From JANQIV01 sp050117315 (lineage in GTDB: Bacteria; Bacteroidota; Ignavibacteria; Ignavibacteriales; Melioribacteraceae): a stretch of DNA of 16,191 bases. A program made the translations under genes and the position numbers. Positions 7,535 to 14,515 of the stretch are shown here, piece after piece. The stretch is taken from assembly GCA_050117315.1 (NCBI GenBank), contig JASFMY010000145.1, positions 1 through 16,191 on the forward strand, read 5' to 3'. The notes under the pieces are model-generated. The model was not told where the DNA came from. It was given only the letters and a program-made list of their open reading frames with translations, and ran no database searches. How positions within the stretch are numbered: position 1 is the stretch's first letter; each line of letters begins with the position of its first letter.

Positions 7535-7569
7535 GCCTGTCTGCCTCAAAATAAAAACGGCAGACAGGC
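7535..7569. terminator. GC-rich hairpin after the barrel gene
   Basis: Arms GCCTGTCTGCC (7535-7545) and its exact complement (7559-7569), 13-base A-rich loop. ACCTG/CAGGT extend the stem outward past a two-base bulge. No T-run follows on the plus strand, so it may be a weak terminator or a dispersed palindromic repeat placed after the gene. Confidence 0.6.
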
Positions 7570-7578
7570 ACAGGTAGT

Positions 7579-7594
7579 TATCATGATCATGATA
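7579..7594. repeat. Perfect 16-bp palindrome
   Basis: TATCATGATCATGATA reads identically on both strands, with no spacer. It lies ten bases after the hairpin of the barrel gene. It could be a binding site for a dimeric regulator or part of a decayed element; nothing in the sequence decides. Confidence 0.85.
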
Positions 7595-7791
7595 GTTTAT
7601 GATTAACCATAAATAACCCATTGTTCTAATATAATTAGCAAAGGCTTTACTCTGCAAAGTTACTGTCCTGTGATTGAGCCTCACCTCCGGTTGTTGGAAT
7701 TATTGCTACGATCTGCAGAGTCTATTGTGTAACTATCGGACTCTGTTGCCACAAACCACTCAATAACAAGAACAAATATTAAGCACATAAA

Positions 7792-7849
7792 ATCCCGAAA
7801 ATCTATTCCTTAGAAAAAAGAAGATTTCGGGGATGTGAAAACTAAGGAA
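7792..7849. repeat. Two interlocked inverted repeats
   Basis: Arm 1 ATCCCGAAAATCT (7792-7804) pairs at 11 of 13 positions with 7822-7834. Arm 2 TTCCTTAG (7806-7813) pairs perfectly with CTAAGGAA (7842-7849). The order arm1-arm2-arm1'-arm2' is that of an H-type pseudoknot if transcribed. Confidence 0.6.
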
Positions 7850-7868
7850 CGTCAATGCCGGATAGTTT

Positions 7869-7900
7869 TGTAGTGCAGATTGTTAACAATTTGCACTACA
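7869..7900. repeat. 32-bp near-perfect dyad
   Basis: Left arm TGTAGTGCAGATTGTT (7869-7884) matches the complement of 7885-7900 at 15 of 16 positions; the exception, 7878/7891, is a G-T pair and would still wobble-pair in RNA. The centre is TTAA inside GTTAAC. CGGA (7859-7862) and TCCG (7901-7904) can close it from outside. Confidence 0.85.
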
Positions 7901-8113
7901 TCCGTTATGTTAGGAAAAGTTTTAAAAATGCATAATTTTGACCATAAAAATTGGTTGCGTTTACCGGGATAATAAACTAATTTAAACCGGTTCTAATTTT
8001 CAAAGTTATGATTTTTCAATGAGTTGCATCACTTAAAGAAATTAATATCAATTTTTAGAAATAGTTAAATTATCACGCTAATCTTTTTCACTAACAAACT
8101 AGAGGGTGATGCA

Positions 8114-8503
8114 ATGGCTAAAAGTATCATTACGGTTGTATTTCTTTTTTTATTGTTTAATTCAAATGCTGCGGCACAGCAGGAAACAGTTAAATTTCCC
8201 GCAAGACAATTGTTAAGAATTGTCAACAAAGCGGAGACACATGTTATGTTCAACACTAAAGACGGTAAGCTTTATATACTTGACCAGGATAGAAACGCAT
8301 TGTATCCGAGTAGTTATGAAGCACCGGATGAGGAAGTATTTTATGTATACACAGTAGATTATGTTGTAAACTATGTGAACCAAGCAGGAACAAAAATAAT
8401 AACATTTACAAAGGACGAAAGCGGTGTTGTAAGACTCGGAGATGGTGGCGGAGAAATGAAAACTATGGACCTTATTCCTGAATGTCCTCCTCAATGCTAT
8501 TAA
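8114..8503 (+). CDS. Small exported protein of unknown function
   Basis: 129 residues. MAKSIITVVFLFLLFNSNAAAQQ is a signal peptide, likely cleaved near Ala20-Ala21, so the mature part of about 108 residues is periplasmic or secreted. The mature part is mostly beta-like (THVMFNTKDGKLYILDQD, EVFYVYTVDYVVNYVNQAGTKIITFTK) and ends with two cysteines close to the C-terminus, in ECPPQCY, which could form a disulfide or bind metal. AGAGGG lies upstream of the ATG. It starts a three-gene unit, six bases ahead of a membrane protein gene and upstream of a histidine kinase, which suggests a periplasmic sensory or ligand-binding role by inference. I do not recognise the family. Confidence 0.75.
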   Translation: MAKSIITVVFLFLLFNSNAAAQQETVKFPARQLLRIVNKAETHVMFNTKDGKLYILDQDRNALYPSSYEAPDEEVFYVYTVDYVVNYVNQAGTKIITFTKDESGVVRLGDGGGEMKTMDLIPECPPQCY

Positions 8504-8509
8504 GTTTAT

Positions 8510-9082
8510 ATGGAAAATGAACTAAAATACTTGCTTTACTTAAGTTGTTTTATTTGGATTTTACCTCCAATCAGACAATACAAAACAAAACTGTTTACTT
8601 TGTTTTTAATGATATCATTGGGATATATTACATCACTTGTCACTTATTTTTTTATAATGCCAAATACTTATTTACCATTTATTACAGCATTTTATATCGC
8701 TGCATTATCTTTTATAGAAAAAAAATTATTAAAGAAATCTTGGCCTATATTTTTATCCATATACATATTAATGGTAATTATTTTTTTCTTTACGGATAAG
8801 TGGCAATATCATTCAATTATTCTTGGAATAAACGAATTATTCATAGTTGCGATATTAATCTATAAATTCATGTTGGACTTATTGGAAAGGAGATTTAATA
8901 TTTTTGTAATTGTGTTGTTGACCTATTTTTTTAGTCTAGTTTTTACTATTGTTTTAATTAATCTCTTTGATTACAAAATAATGTATAGACATTTCTATTA
9001 TTCCGAATTTTTTGAATTCTTACTTGGTGTTTTCTTCATCATATTTAGGACAGACAATGATAGATTCATTATTAAGCTTTAA
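8510..9082 (+). CDS. Polytopic membrane protein upstream of a histidine kinase
   Basis: 190 residues, about six predicted membrane helices, among them LYLSCFIWILPP, LFTLFLMISLGYITSLVTYFF, FLSIYILMVIIFFF, GINELFIVAILIYKF, IFVIVLLTYFFSLVFTIVLI and FLLGVFFIIF. No enzymatic motif is visible. The start ATG is six bases after the preceding stop; the ribosome site is weak, so translation may depend on coupling. Its 3' end overlaps the next gene's start by 26 bases. The position suggests it is the membrane sensor part of a split sensor kinase, comparable in layout to separate multi-helix sensor domains, but this is inference. The stretch is very AT-rich, as expected for a Phe/Ile-rich membrane protein. 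Confidence 0.75.
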   Translation: MENELKYLLYLSCFIWILPPIRQYKTKLFTLFLMISLGYITSLVTYFFIMPNTYLPFITAFYIAALSFIEKKLLKKSWPIFLSIYILMVIIFFFTDKWQYHSIILGINELFIVAILIYKFMLDLLERRFNIFVIVLLTYFFSLVFTIVLINLFDYKIMYRHFYYSEFFEFLLGVFFIIFRTDNDRFIIKL

Positions 9083-9866
9083 TAGCCCTGCTTTTTGGGG
9101 TGTACTGTCAACTGCAGTATTTATTGTAACGGCATTAATTGTCTTTAGATTTATAATTTTACCTATGACAAAAAATTTTTTAAAGATGAAGAAAGAACTT
9201 GAGACACAAAAGCTTAAAAACGAAGTACTTGCACAAAAAGTTCGCTCTACAGTATTCCTTGAAACAATTGAAAAAGAAAGAAAAAGAATCTCCAACGAGC
9301 TGCACGATTTGTTAATGCCTGTTCTTTATACAGCTAAGTTTAATATTGAAAATGCACAGTCACAAGAAAATATTAACAATAAGCTGTTAAACAATACTGT
9401 TGATTTTCTTGCAGAAGCGAGCGACGATTTGAAAAATATTATCTATGAATTAACCCCCGTAGAGCTTGATGTTGTTGACCTTGAGCAGGGATTGAGTAAA
9501 TTAATTAATAACTATACAAAGTTTCACAACTTGAATATAGATGTTAAGGAATACTCAATCCCGCCGGGTATTGAAAAGGAGACAGAGCTTGTAATATTCC
9601 GCTCAGTAAAAGAATTGCTGCAAAATGTAAAAAAACATTCAAAAGCAGAGACCGTGAGCTTAGAGATTTACAATGAAGACAACAAGGTAATTATAAACCT
9701 CAAAGACGACGGGGTAGGATTTGAAGTAAAGATGTACGAAGTAGGCAAAGGGTTAGGATACGGTTTGAGCAACATACTCTCCACGGTAGAGCAGCTAAAC
9801 GGCGAGGTTGAAATAAAAACCGCCAAAGGAGAAGGAACCGAAGTTTATATTGAAATACCTATTTGA
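9057..9866 (+). CDS. Histidine kinase, HisKA_3 (NarX/DegS-like) type
   Basis: 269 residues with ATG 9057. This start is chosen over 9012 because TAGGA precedes it at good spacing. One N-terminal membrane helix (about residues 13-35) leads into a coiled coil (39-75) and the phosphoacceptor box EKERKRISNELHDLL with His83, as in HisKA_3 kinases. The HATPase_c domain shows an N-box ELLQNVKKHSKA (Asn190), a G1 box DDGVGF (Asp217-Phe222) and a glycine-rich GKGLGYGLSNI lid. All residues for ATP binding and autophosphorylation appear present. There is no receiver domain, no periplasmic sensor loop of any size, and no response regulator gene follows, so its partner must be elsewhere. The 26-base overlap with the polytopic membrane gene implies coupled synthesis and a shared job. 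Confidence 0.92.
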   Translation: MIDSLLSFNSPAFWGVLSTAVFIVTALIVFRFIILPMTKNFLKMKKELETQKLKNEVLAQKVRSTVFLETIEKERKRISNELHDLLMPVLYTAKFNIENAQSQENINNKLLNNTVDFLAEASDDLKNIIYELTPVELDVVDLEQGLSKLINNYTKFHNLNIDVKEYSIPPGIEKETELVIFRSVKELLQNVKKHSKAETVSLEIYNEDNKVIINLKDDGVGFEVKMYEVGKGLGYGLSNILSTVEQLNGEVEIKTAKGEGTEVYIEIPI

Positions 9867-9942
9867 TTATTAAGTAACAGCGATCTAATAAGGTAGAGGT
9901 TTTCAAGTAATACCAATTGCTCAATAAACAGCCCGCCATATT

Positions 9943-9974
9943 AAAGCCCGTTTTCCCTTAAGAAAACGGGCTTT
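9943..9974 (+). terminator. Rho-independent terminator after the kinase gene
   Basis: AAAGCCCGTTTTC (9943-9955) pairs perfectly with 9962-9974 around a six-base loop (CCTTAA) and is followed by ATTTTC. It lies 77 bases after the kinase stop and closes the 8114-9866 unit. Confidence 0.9.
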
Positions 9975-10081
9975 ATTTTCCCGGAATTATTTATCTATTA
10001 AACCCGTTAGCCTATAAATTTAGGCTTTTAGCTTCCAATTTGATTAAAAAAAACTTCAATTTAGCAGCTAAAACATTGGAT

Positions 10082-10207
10082 TTGAACCTTGAAGGTAGAA
10101 ATCTGAACCTAAAAGATAGAACGTTGAACCTCGAAGGTAGGAATTTGAACCTAAAAGGTAGAACGTTGAATCTCAGAGGTAGGAATTTGACTCTTCGAGG
10201 TCTGAAT
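10082..10207. repeat. Second tandem array, 42-bp period of 21-bp half-units
   Basis: Three 42-bp units start at 10082, 10124 and 10166, each made of a 22-bp and a 20-bp half of the type TTGAACCTCGAAGGTAGGAA. The less decayed half-units carry the small dyad ACCT-NNN-AGGT, so dyads recur about every two helical turns. Both strands stay open through it (plus strand a heptad-like NLNLKGR/TLNLEGR pattern), the result of a period divisible by three. There is no ribosome site and I do not call it coding. GGTAGG and the 42-bp period recall the array at 1-475. Confidence 0.88.
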
Positions 10208-10284
10208 TCAGGTATAAAAGACCTGGGTTTGCTGCATTGATACTTTTTTTCAATCACCGGGGAAGCGGTTTATTCTGACAAACA

Positions 10285-10317
10285 AAAAGCCCGGTTTTGG
10301 GGAAAAGCCGGGCTTTT
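10285..10317 (-). terminator. Terminator facing the minus-strand secretion genes
   Basis: AAAAGCCCGG (10285-10294) pairs with CCGGGCTTTT (10308-10317), 13-base loop. Read on the minus strand it ends in TTTTTG, a proper U-tract; on the plus strand it ends TTTTGCC. It lies about 160 bases past the stop of the M6-like protease gene and probably ends that operon. Confidence 0.8.
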
Positions 10318-10342
10318 GCCGTTTTGAAATTTAAGAGTATCT

Positions 10343-10494
10343 GTCCTCCATAGTTTTAACGAAGGAAGGCATGTCCCCAGTAGCCAGCCTTCACTGAAGT
10401 TTATCCACCGAAGTTTAACGTAGATGGGTTACGGCTGTAGCCTTTAACGAAGGAGGACCCGTCCTCCGAAGCTGTCTTTTAGCGCAGGAGGAGC
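10343..10494. repeat. Cluster of dispersed hairpin repeats (TCCTCC...GGAGGA)
   Basis: Three copies of a roughly 28-34 bp element. 10343-10369 is degenerate. 10433-10458 lacks its left arm. 10461-10494 has arms TCCTCC (10462-10467) and GGAGGA (10487-10492) with an inner GCT/AGC pair. The last two are joined by ACCC, exactly as at 14452-14515. The copy at 10461-10494 contains the stop codon and last codons of the protease gene. Between copies lie degenerate pieces such as ACCGAAGTTTAACGTAG. Confidence 0.8.
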
Positions 10495-13400
10495 ATCTTT
10501 TTAACTTCCCGGTATTTACCCGCTGTTATTTTATAAATATATACTCCGCTTGCCAGATTGCCCGCATCAAATATTTTTTCATATTTCCCGGGCTGCAGCA
10601 TTTCGTTTACCAATACTTTTACTTCTTCTCCTAACGTGTTATATACTTTCAGCGTTACATTACAGGTTTCAGATATACTGAATTTTATCTTGGTTGTTGG
10701 GTTAAACGGATTAGGATAGCTTTCCTCCAAGCCGAATTTGTATACTGATTTACTTTCGTCCGAATTACTTTGCTCTTCCCTTTCATTTGTAAATTCAGAT
10801 TCCGATTCTATTTTGATGCCTCTCCTTAGATATATTATCTTAGCTAATTCATCTTCGGGATATTTCTCTATCAATTCATCATAGTATTTCTCTGCTGCAG
10901 CTTTATCATTCTTAAAGGATTCATATAAATTCCCGGCTTTGAACAACACTGCTTTCTCTACCTCTGCTTCCGGCTTGCCGCTTATTATTTCTTCATACAT
11001 CTTTATTGCCGTCTCTATTTCCCCCTCATTCGCTTTTTTATCTGCTGTTAGTTCGGTAAACAGCGCTTCATATTTTGAATCTATCTTTTTGTTCCTTGCA
11101 TAACTGGAGAAATCACCATTTAACTTGTTGACGCAGCCGCCTAAATGAACTATGATAAACCGGGTTAAATCATTACTGCTGTTTTCTTCAAGAAGTTGTT
11201 CAAATAACAAAACTGCATTGTTGTAATCACCCTTGCTTTTCAATACTAATGCTTTTGATAGTTTTTCATTCGAACTTGTTTGACTTTGCGCAGAAAGTTT
11301 TGAAAGTGAAGGTGCGCTTGATAATGCAGGTTCATAATTAATTGTGCCCCCGTTATATTCAAGGAATCCCGATGACGACGGCGGATAACTACCCCACCAG
11401 TTATAACATGCATCCACCCATGAGTTATCAGAGGTTACAAATGAGGGATAATTTGTAATTGAATTGTAACCGCCGTTTCCGAATAATTCGTCTCCGGCTA
11501 AAATACAACTGCTCCCGCCGGCGTATAGCGCAGGCCCTGAATATAAGCCTGTTCTACCGTCTTTTATCTGGTTCTTACCGGAACCTAATATTGTTTTTTG
11601 TGCGAGAGTTAAATCGCTGCTTGTTAGCGCTTTTATTCCGCTATAGTAACTGCCGGAAATGATATTTTTATAAAGATAAGCTGTTCCGGAAACTGCAAGT
11701 ACGGAATTAAAGCAATCGGTAAAAGAACAATTCTCTATTATAATATCATTGCTTGAATACACCGCAACACCGGGAGATGCATTATTCACATTAGCATATT
11801 TTATGCTTCCACTGCTGCCTGAGTTAAATTGTATTCCTCCCCATTGTCCGCTCGTTCCGCTTCTATCAAAAGTAACCGGCTGGCTTGAGGTACCTTCTGC
11901 GTTTAGCGTGCCGTTAACTTTAAGGCTTTTAGCAGAGGCAAATTCATACTCGCTGCCTTCTTCAATGTTCCAAATATCCCCGCTTTGGATAGTTATATCT
12001 TCTGTAACGTAAAATTCATCATAATCGGTATAAATATCTAAATTACATATTCCACCGCTTATACTATTGATTTTAAAGCCTATTGATGTTGCATTATGAT
12101 TTTTATCCTGATTGTTTGGATTAGTCCACGGATTAAACTTTGTTTTAGTACTCATATTAAAAACATCATTTCCATAACCGATTCTTGCCGGGTATTCAAT
12201 TGGATTTCCATTTTCATCTTCAATAAATAATATTTCATCAGCCGGATAATTTACTCCATTATAAATGTAAGGTATTCTTTCAATTTCATGATAACCTTCA
12301 ACCATATTTAGATTTTTTCTATTAAATACGGGCAGTGAATCAGGACTTTCTCCATACGGATTATCTGTCATTTGATTAACCTCCCATTCATATCTCCCCC
12401 CGGAAGGAATCATGTACATCCATTTTGCGCCCGTATAATCAGAAGCTGCATCCTGCCTAATAACAAATATTCCTTTTTCCGTAGAAAAGCGTGAACATCT
12501 ATCCCACCTTGAAATCTGCTGGTGGTTCTCAATAAAAAAATACTGGTTGGTAGCATCATCAATTTCAACACAATATGCATCCCCGGTTGTGAGAAAATCG
12601 CCTAAAGTAACATTTGTTAAAGAAGGATCGGTGTTCTCAACTTGAATAACATTACCCCACCCAAGTCTCATTCTTTCGTAAGAGTTAACCATATAATCGC
12701 GGACTTCATAACCGGAAAGCATTGCCCAGAAGCCGTGCCCGTTATGATATTGGTTCCCGCCGAGTAAATAATGGGCAAACTCGTGAATAGCAAACCTAAA
12801 AGGGTCCTTATAAAAATAACTTGGAAGCGTAATTCCCGAACCATAGTCGTTCATCACTACTGTCTTACCATCAACGGTAAAATTATTGGAAGTCCCTACA
12901 CCAAGTGAACCATACCATCCCATGTTTAAATCTCCCATAATATCACTTCTATCTTCTTCAGGTAAGTCATCTACCATATTTCTCCATATCATAAAAATAA
13001 AATCAACCTTGTTATCGGGTGTGTTGGAGTGATCATAAAAGCTGTTTCTTTTCCAGTTATCGTATAAACTGAAATCTTCCGAAGATTCGAGACTTTGAAT
13101 AACTTCTTTGTGGATAAACGCTCTTTCCTTGGAATTATCAAGGTACCACTGCCTTGTATGCGGGGCAGTTACGGATACGGCTTTTCCCGTAATCTTTAGT
13201 GCGTTTAAGGACATTTGATTAAAATAATCGGTTAACGAATAAGCCGTTGCACTTGAGCTCCATGTTTGATCAATCCAAGAATTCATATTTGCAGGAGCGC
13301 TGCCTTTTTGCCAATCCGAATTATAAATATCATAATTGTCGTCAGAGAATTGAGCAAATACTATTAATACATGGATTTGACCGTGTGAAGGAAGGGCATA

Positions 13401-13535
13401 ACCGTCTGTGTCCCCCGTCCAGCTTCCACTTGTAATTTCCCCGTGGAAATAATTATAGGTTGCTTCGCTTATTTGTGCATTAGTTTGTCCTATTATAAAA
13501 AATAAAACAGCACATATAAATATGAATTTGTTCAT
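10479..13535 (-). CDS. Secreted M6-like metalloprotease with beta-helix, TPR and T9SS sorting domain
   Basis: 1018 residues. A signal peptide (MNKFIFICAVLFFIIGQTNAQ) is followed by an M6/immune inhibitor A-like domain (about residues 45-390) with zinc motif H251-E-F-A-H255 (HEFAHYLLGG). The third ligand is not obvious: the usual HxxGxxH spacing is shifted, and His264 or His267 are candidates. A right-handed beta-helix-like region follows (about 505-720: SLKVNGTLNAEG, GIQFNSGSSGSIKYANV, NDIIIENCSFTDC), then TPR-like helices (about 755-895: ALVLKSKGDYNNAVLLFEQLL, NDKAAAEKYYDELIEKYPED). A type IX sorting domain ends it (about 938-1018: SYPNPFNPTTKIKF ... KKMLLLR). It is probably exported across the outer membrane and anchored or released. 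CAAGGAGG lies just before the ATG, 12 bases after the upstream gene's stop, so the two are co-transcribed. Its last codons lie in a hairpin repeat. Confidence 0.88.
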   Translation of the reverse strand: MNKFIFICAVLFFIIGQTNAQISEATYNYFHGEITSGSWTGDTDGYALPSHGQIHVLIVFAQFSDDNYDIYNSDWQKGSAPANMNSWIDQTWSSSATAYSLTDYFNQMSLNALKITGKAVSVTAPHTRQWYLDNSKERAFIHKEVIQSLESSEDFSLYDNWKRNSFYDHSNTPDNKVDFIFMIWRNMVDDLPEEDRSDIMGDLNMGWYGSLGVGTSNNFTVDGKTVVMNDYGSGITLPSYFYKDPFRFAIHEFAHYLLGGNQYHNGHGFWAMLSGYEVRDYMVNSYERMRLGWGNVIQVENTDPSLTNVTLGDFLTTGDAYCVEIDDATNQYFFIENHQQISRWDRCSRFSTEKGIFVIRQDAASDYTGAKWMYMIPSGGRYEWEVNQMTDNPYGESPDSLPVFNRKNLNMVEGYHEIERIPYIYNGVNYPADEILFIEDENGNPIEYPARIGYGNDVFNMSTKTKFNPWTNPNNQDKNHNATSIGFKINSISGGICNLDIYTDYDEFYVTEDITIQSGDIWNIEEGSEYEFASAKSLKVNGTLNAEGTSSQPVTFDRSGTSGQWGGIQFNSGSSGSIKYANVNNASPGVAVYSSNDIIIENCSFTDCFNSVLAVSGTAYLYKNIISGSYYSGIKALTSSDLTLAQKTILGSGKNQIKDGRTGLYSGPALYAGGSSCILAGDELFGNGGYNSITNYPSFVTSDNSWVDACYNWWGSYPPSSSGFLEYNGGTINYEPALSSAPSLSKLSAQSQTSSNEKLSKALVLKSKGDYNNAVLLFEQLLEENSSNDLTRFIIVHLGGCVNKLNGDFSSYARNKKIDSKYEALFTELTADKKANEGEIETAIKMYEEIISGKPEAEVEKAVLFKAGNLYESFKNDKAAAEKYYDELIEKYPEDELAKIIYLRRGIKIESESEFTNEREEQSNSDESKSVYKFGLEESYPNPFNPTTKIKFSISETCNVTLKVYNTLGEEVKVLVNEMLQPGKYEKIFDAGNLASGVYIYKITAGKYREVKKMLLLR

Positions 13536-13547
13536 TTTTCCTCCTTG

Positions 13548-14426
13548 TTACTTCAACAGTAACATTTTTTTGTTTATGGATATGTTCCCGGCAGAAAGCC
13601 GGTATATATAAATGCCCGAGGGCAGATTCGATCCATCAAACAAAACTTCATGCTTTCCCGCAGTTTGGTAAGTATTAACAAGAGTTTTAATTTCCCTCCC
13701 GAGTATATCGTAAACCTTAAGGTTAACATTAATGCTTTCGGCTAACTGCCAACTGATTACCGTACTTGGGTTGAAAGGGTTGGGATAGTTTTGATACAAT
13801 TCAATATGAGAAGGGAGGATATCTTTTCCTGTCTCTATAGAAACAATTGTACCGTAAGTTTTCCCGTTAATTACAGCGCCGGTTAAAATTTTATAAGTAG
13901 TTTCTTCATATTCTTCAATTACGCCGAATCCTTTAGCCATAATCCTTATGGGCTGTGCGAGGTAATTACCGGGCCAGCTTATTGTATCGTCAATAGTGGT
14001 TCCAAAATAAGCCACGCCGAAAACATCAACGGAGTCTCCAAATACTTCTACTTTATAAGAATCGAATACATATCCGACATATTTTGATTCATAGTCGCTG
14101 TAGATTATCCATTCTTTTCCTTTTTCTAACGGAAAAGTATATTCTAAATCATTACGTCGTGTAGGCGAAATGAAAATGCTATCTTTGTTTCTAGTTATTT
14201 TATATTTCCACTCAAACATTCCTGTTTGGTTATCAAAGTTCAAAAAAATATTTCCATCACTATCAACAGAATCTTTAGTAATAATATCTGTTTTAAAATT
14301 GCCTTCCATAGTTTGATACTGCCAAGTATTGCCGACAGCATGAGGGAAGTAATCATCTACATTCTGGGGTATTATTATTCCGTTCATCAATAAGAACAGC
14401 AAACATATTGTAGTTAACTTTTTCAT
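13548..14426 (-). CDS. Exported protein of unknown function with T9SS sorting domain
   Basis: 292 residues. The signal peptide MKKLTTICLLFLLMNGIIIPQ is followed by a beta-rich mature domain (about 22-195) beginning DYFPHAVGNTWQYQT, a start often seen in lipoprotein-like or secreted proteins of this group, with no catalytic motif I recognise. The C-terminal 85 residues are a type IX sorting domain (ELYQNYPNPFNPSTVISW ... KKMLLLK) nearly identical in DNA to that of the next gene upstream. It is the middle gene of the minus-strand unit: the upstream gene ends 74 bases before its ATG, and the protease gene starts 12 bases after its stop with its ribosome site in that gap. Unlike its neighbours its stop is not inside a hairpin repeat. 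Function of the mature domain is unknown. Confidence 0.88.
   Translation of the reverse strand: MKKLTTICLLFLLMNGIIIPQNVDDYFPHAVGNTWQYQTMEGNFKTDIITKDSVDSDGNIFLNFDNQTGMFEWKYKITRNKDSIFISPTRRNDLEYTFPLEKGKEWIIYSDYESKYVGYVFDSYKVEVFGDSVDVFGVAYFGTTIDDTISWPGNYLAQPIRIMAKGFGVIEEYEETTYKILTGAVINGKTYGTIVSIETGKDILPSHIELYQNYPNPFNPSTVISWQLAESINVNLKVYDILGREIKTLVNTYQTAGKHEVLFDGSNLPSGIYIYRLSAGNISINKKMLLLK
13581..13804 (-). repeat. 224-bp duplicated sorting-domain module, copy 1
   Basis: This stretch encodes most of the T9SS sorting domain of the 292-residue protein and matches 14534-14757 base for base without gaps except at four positions (220 of 224 identical). Similarity stops at the domain's start and near the last residues. 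Confidence 0.95.
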
Positions 14427-14451
14427 TTTAGCCTCACTTTGTTATTACTTT

Positions 14452-14515
14452 GTCCTCCGTAATTTGTTAATTAGCGAAGGAGAACCCGTCCTCCGTAGTT
14501 TCAACGAAGGAGGAT
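14452..14515. repeat. Pair of dispersed hairpin repeats (TCCTCC...GGAGGA)
   Basis: Two copies joined by ACCC: 14452-14483 (arms TCCTCC at 14453-14458 and a degenerate GGAGAA) and 14488-14515 (arms TCCTCC at 14489-14494 and GGAGGA at 14509-14514). They fill most of the gap between two secretion genes; the second contains the stop codon and last four sense codons of the 429-residue protein. They may act as mRNA hairpins; there is no U-tract. Confidence 0.85.

Larger units (their letters stand above)
7570..8113. other. Gene-free region with several inverted repeats
   Basis: About 540 bp without a supportable gene; a short minus-strand ORF across 7502-7684 has no ribosome site. Contents: a perfect 16-bp palindrome at 7579-7594; CAGAGTC (7716-7722) pairing with GACTCTG (7739-7745); interlocked inverted repeats at 7792-7849; a 32-bp near-perfect dyad at 7869-7900; then AT-rich DNA from about 7905 that should hold the promoter of the 8114-9866 unit. 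I cannot choose a promoter with confidence. Confidence 0.6.

Noticed and set aside
7502..7684. 60-codon minus-strand ORF after the barrel gene
   Set aside because: It runs through the hairpin and palindrome, has no ribosome site and no protein-like composition.
10012..10257. Repeat-peptide ORFs on both strands across the second array
   Set aside because: Both strands are open for the same periodicity reason, starts lack ribosome sites and the peptides are low-complexity.
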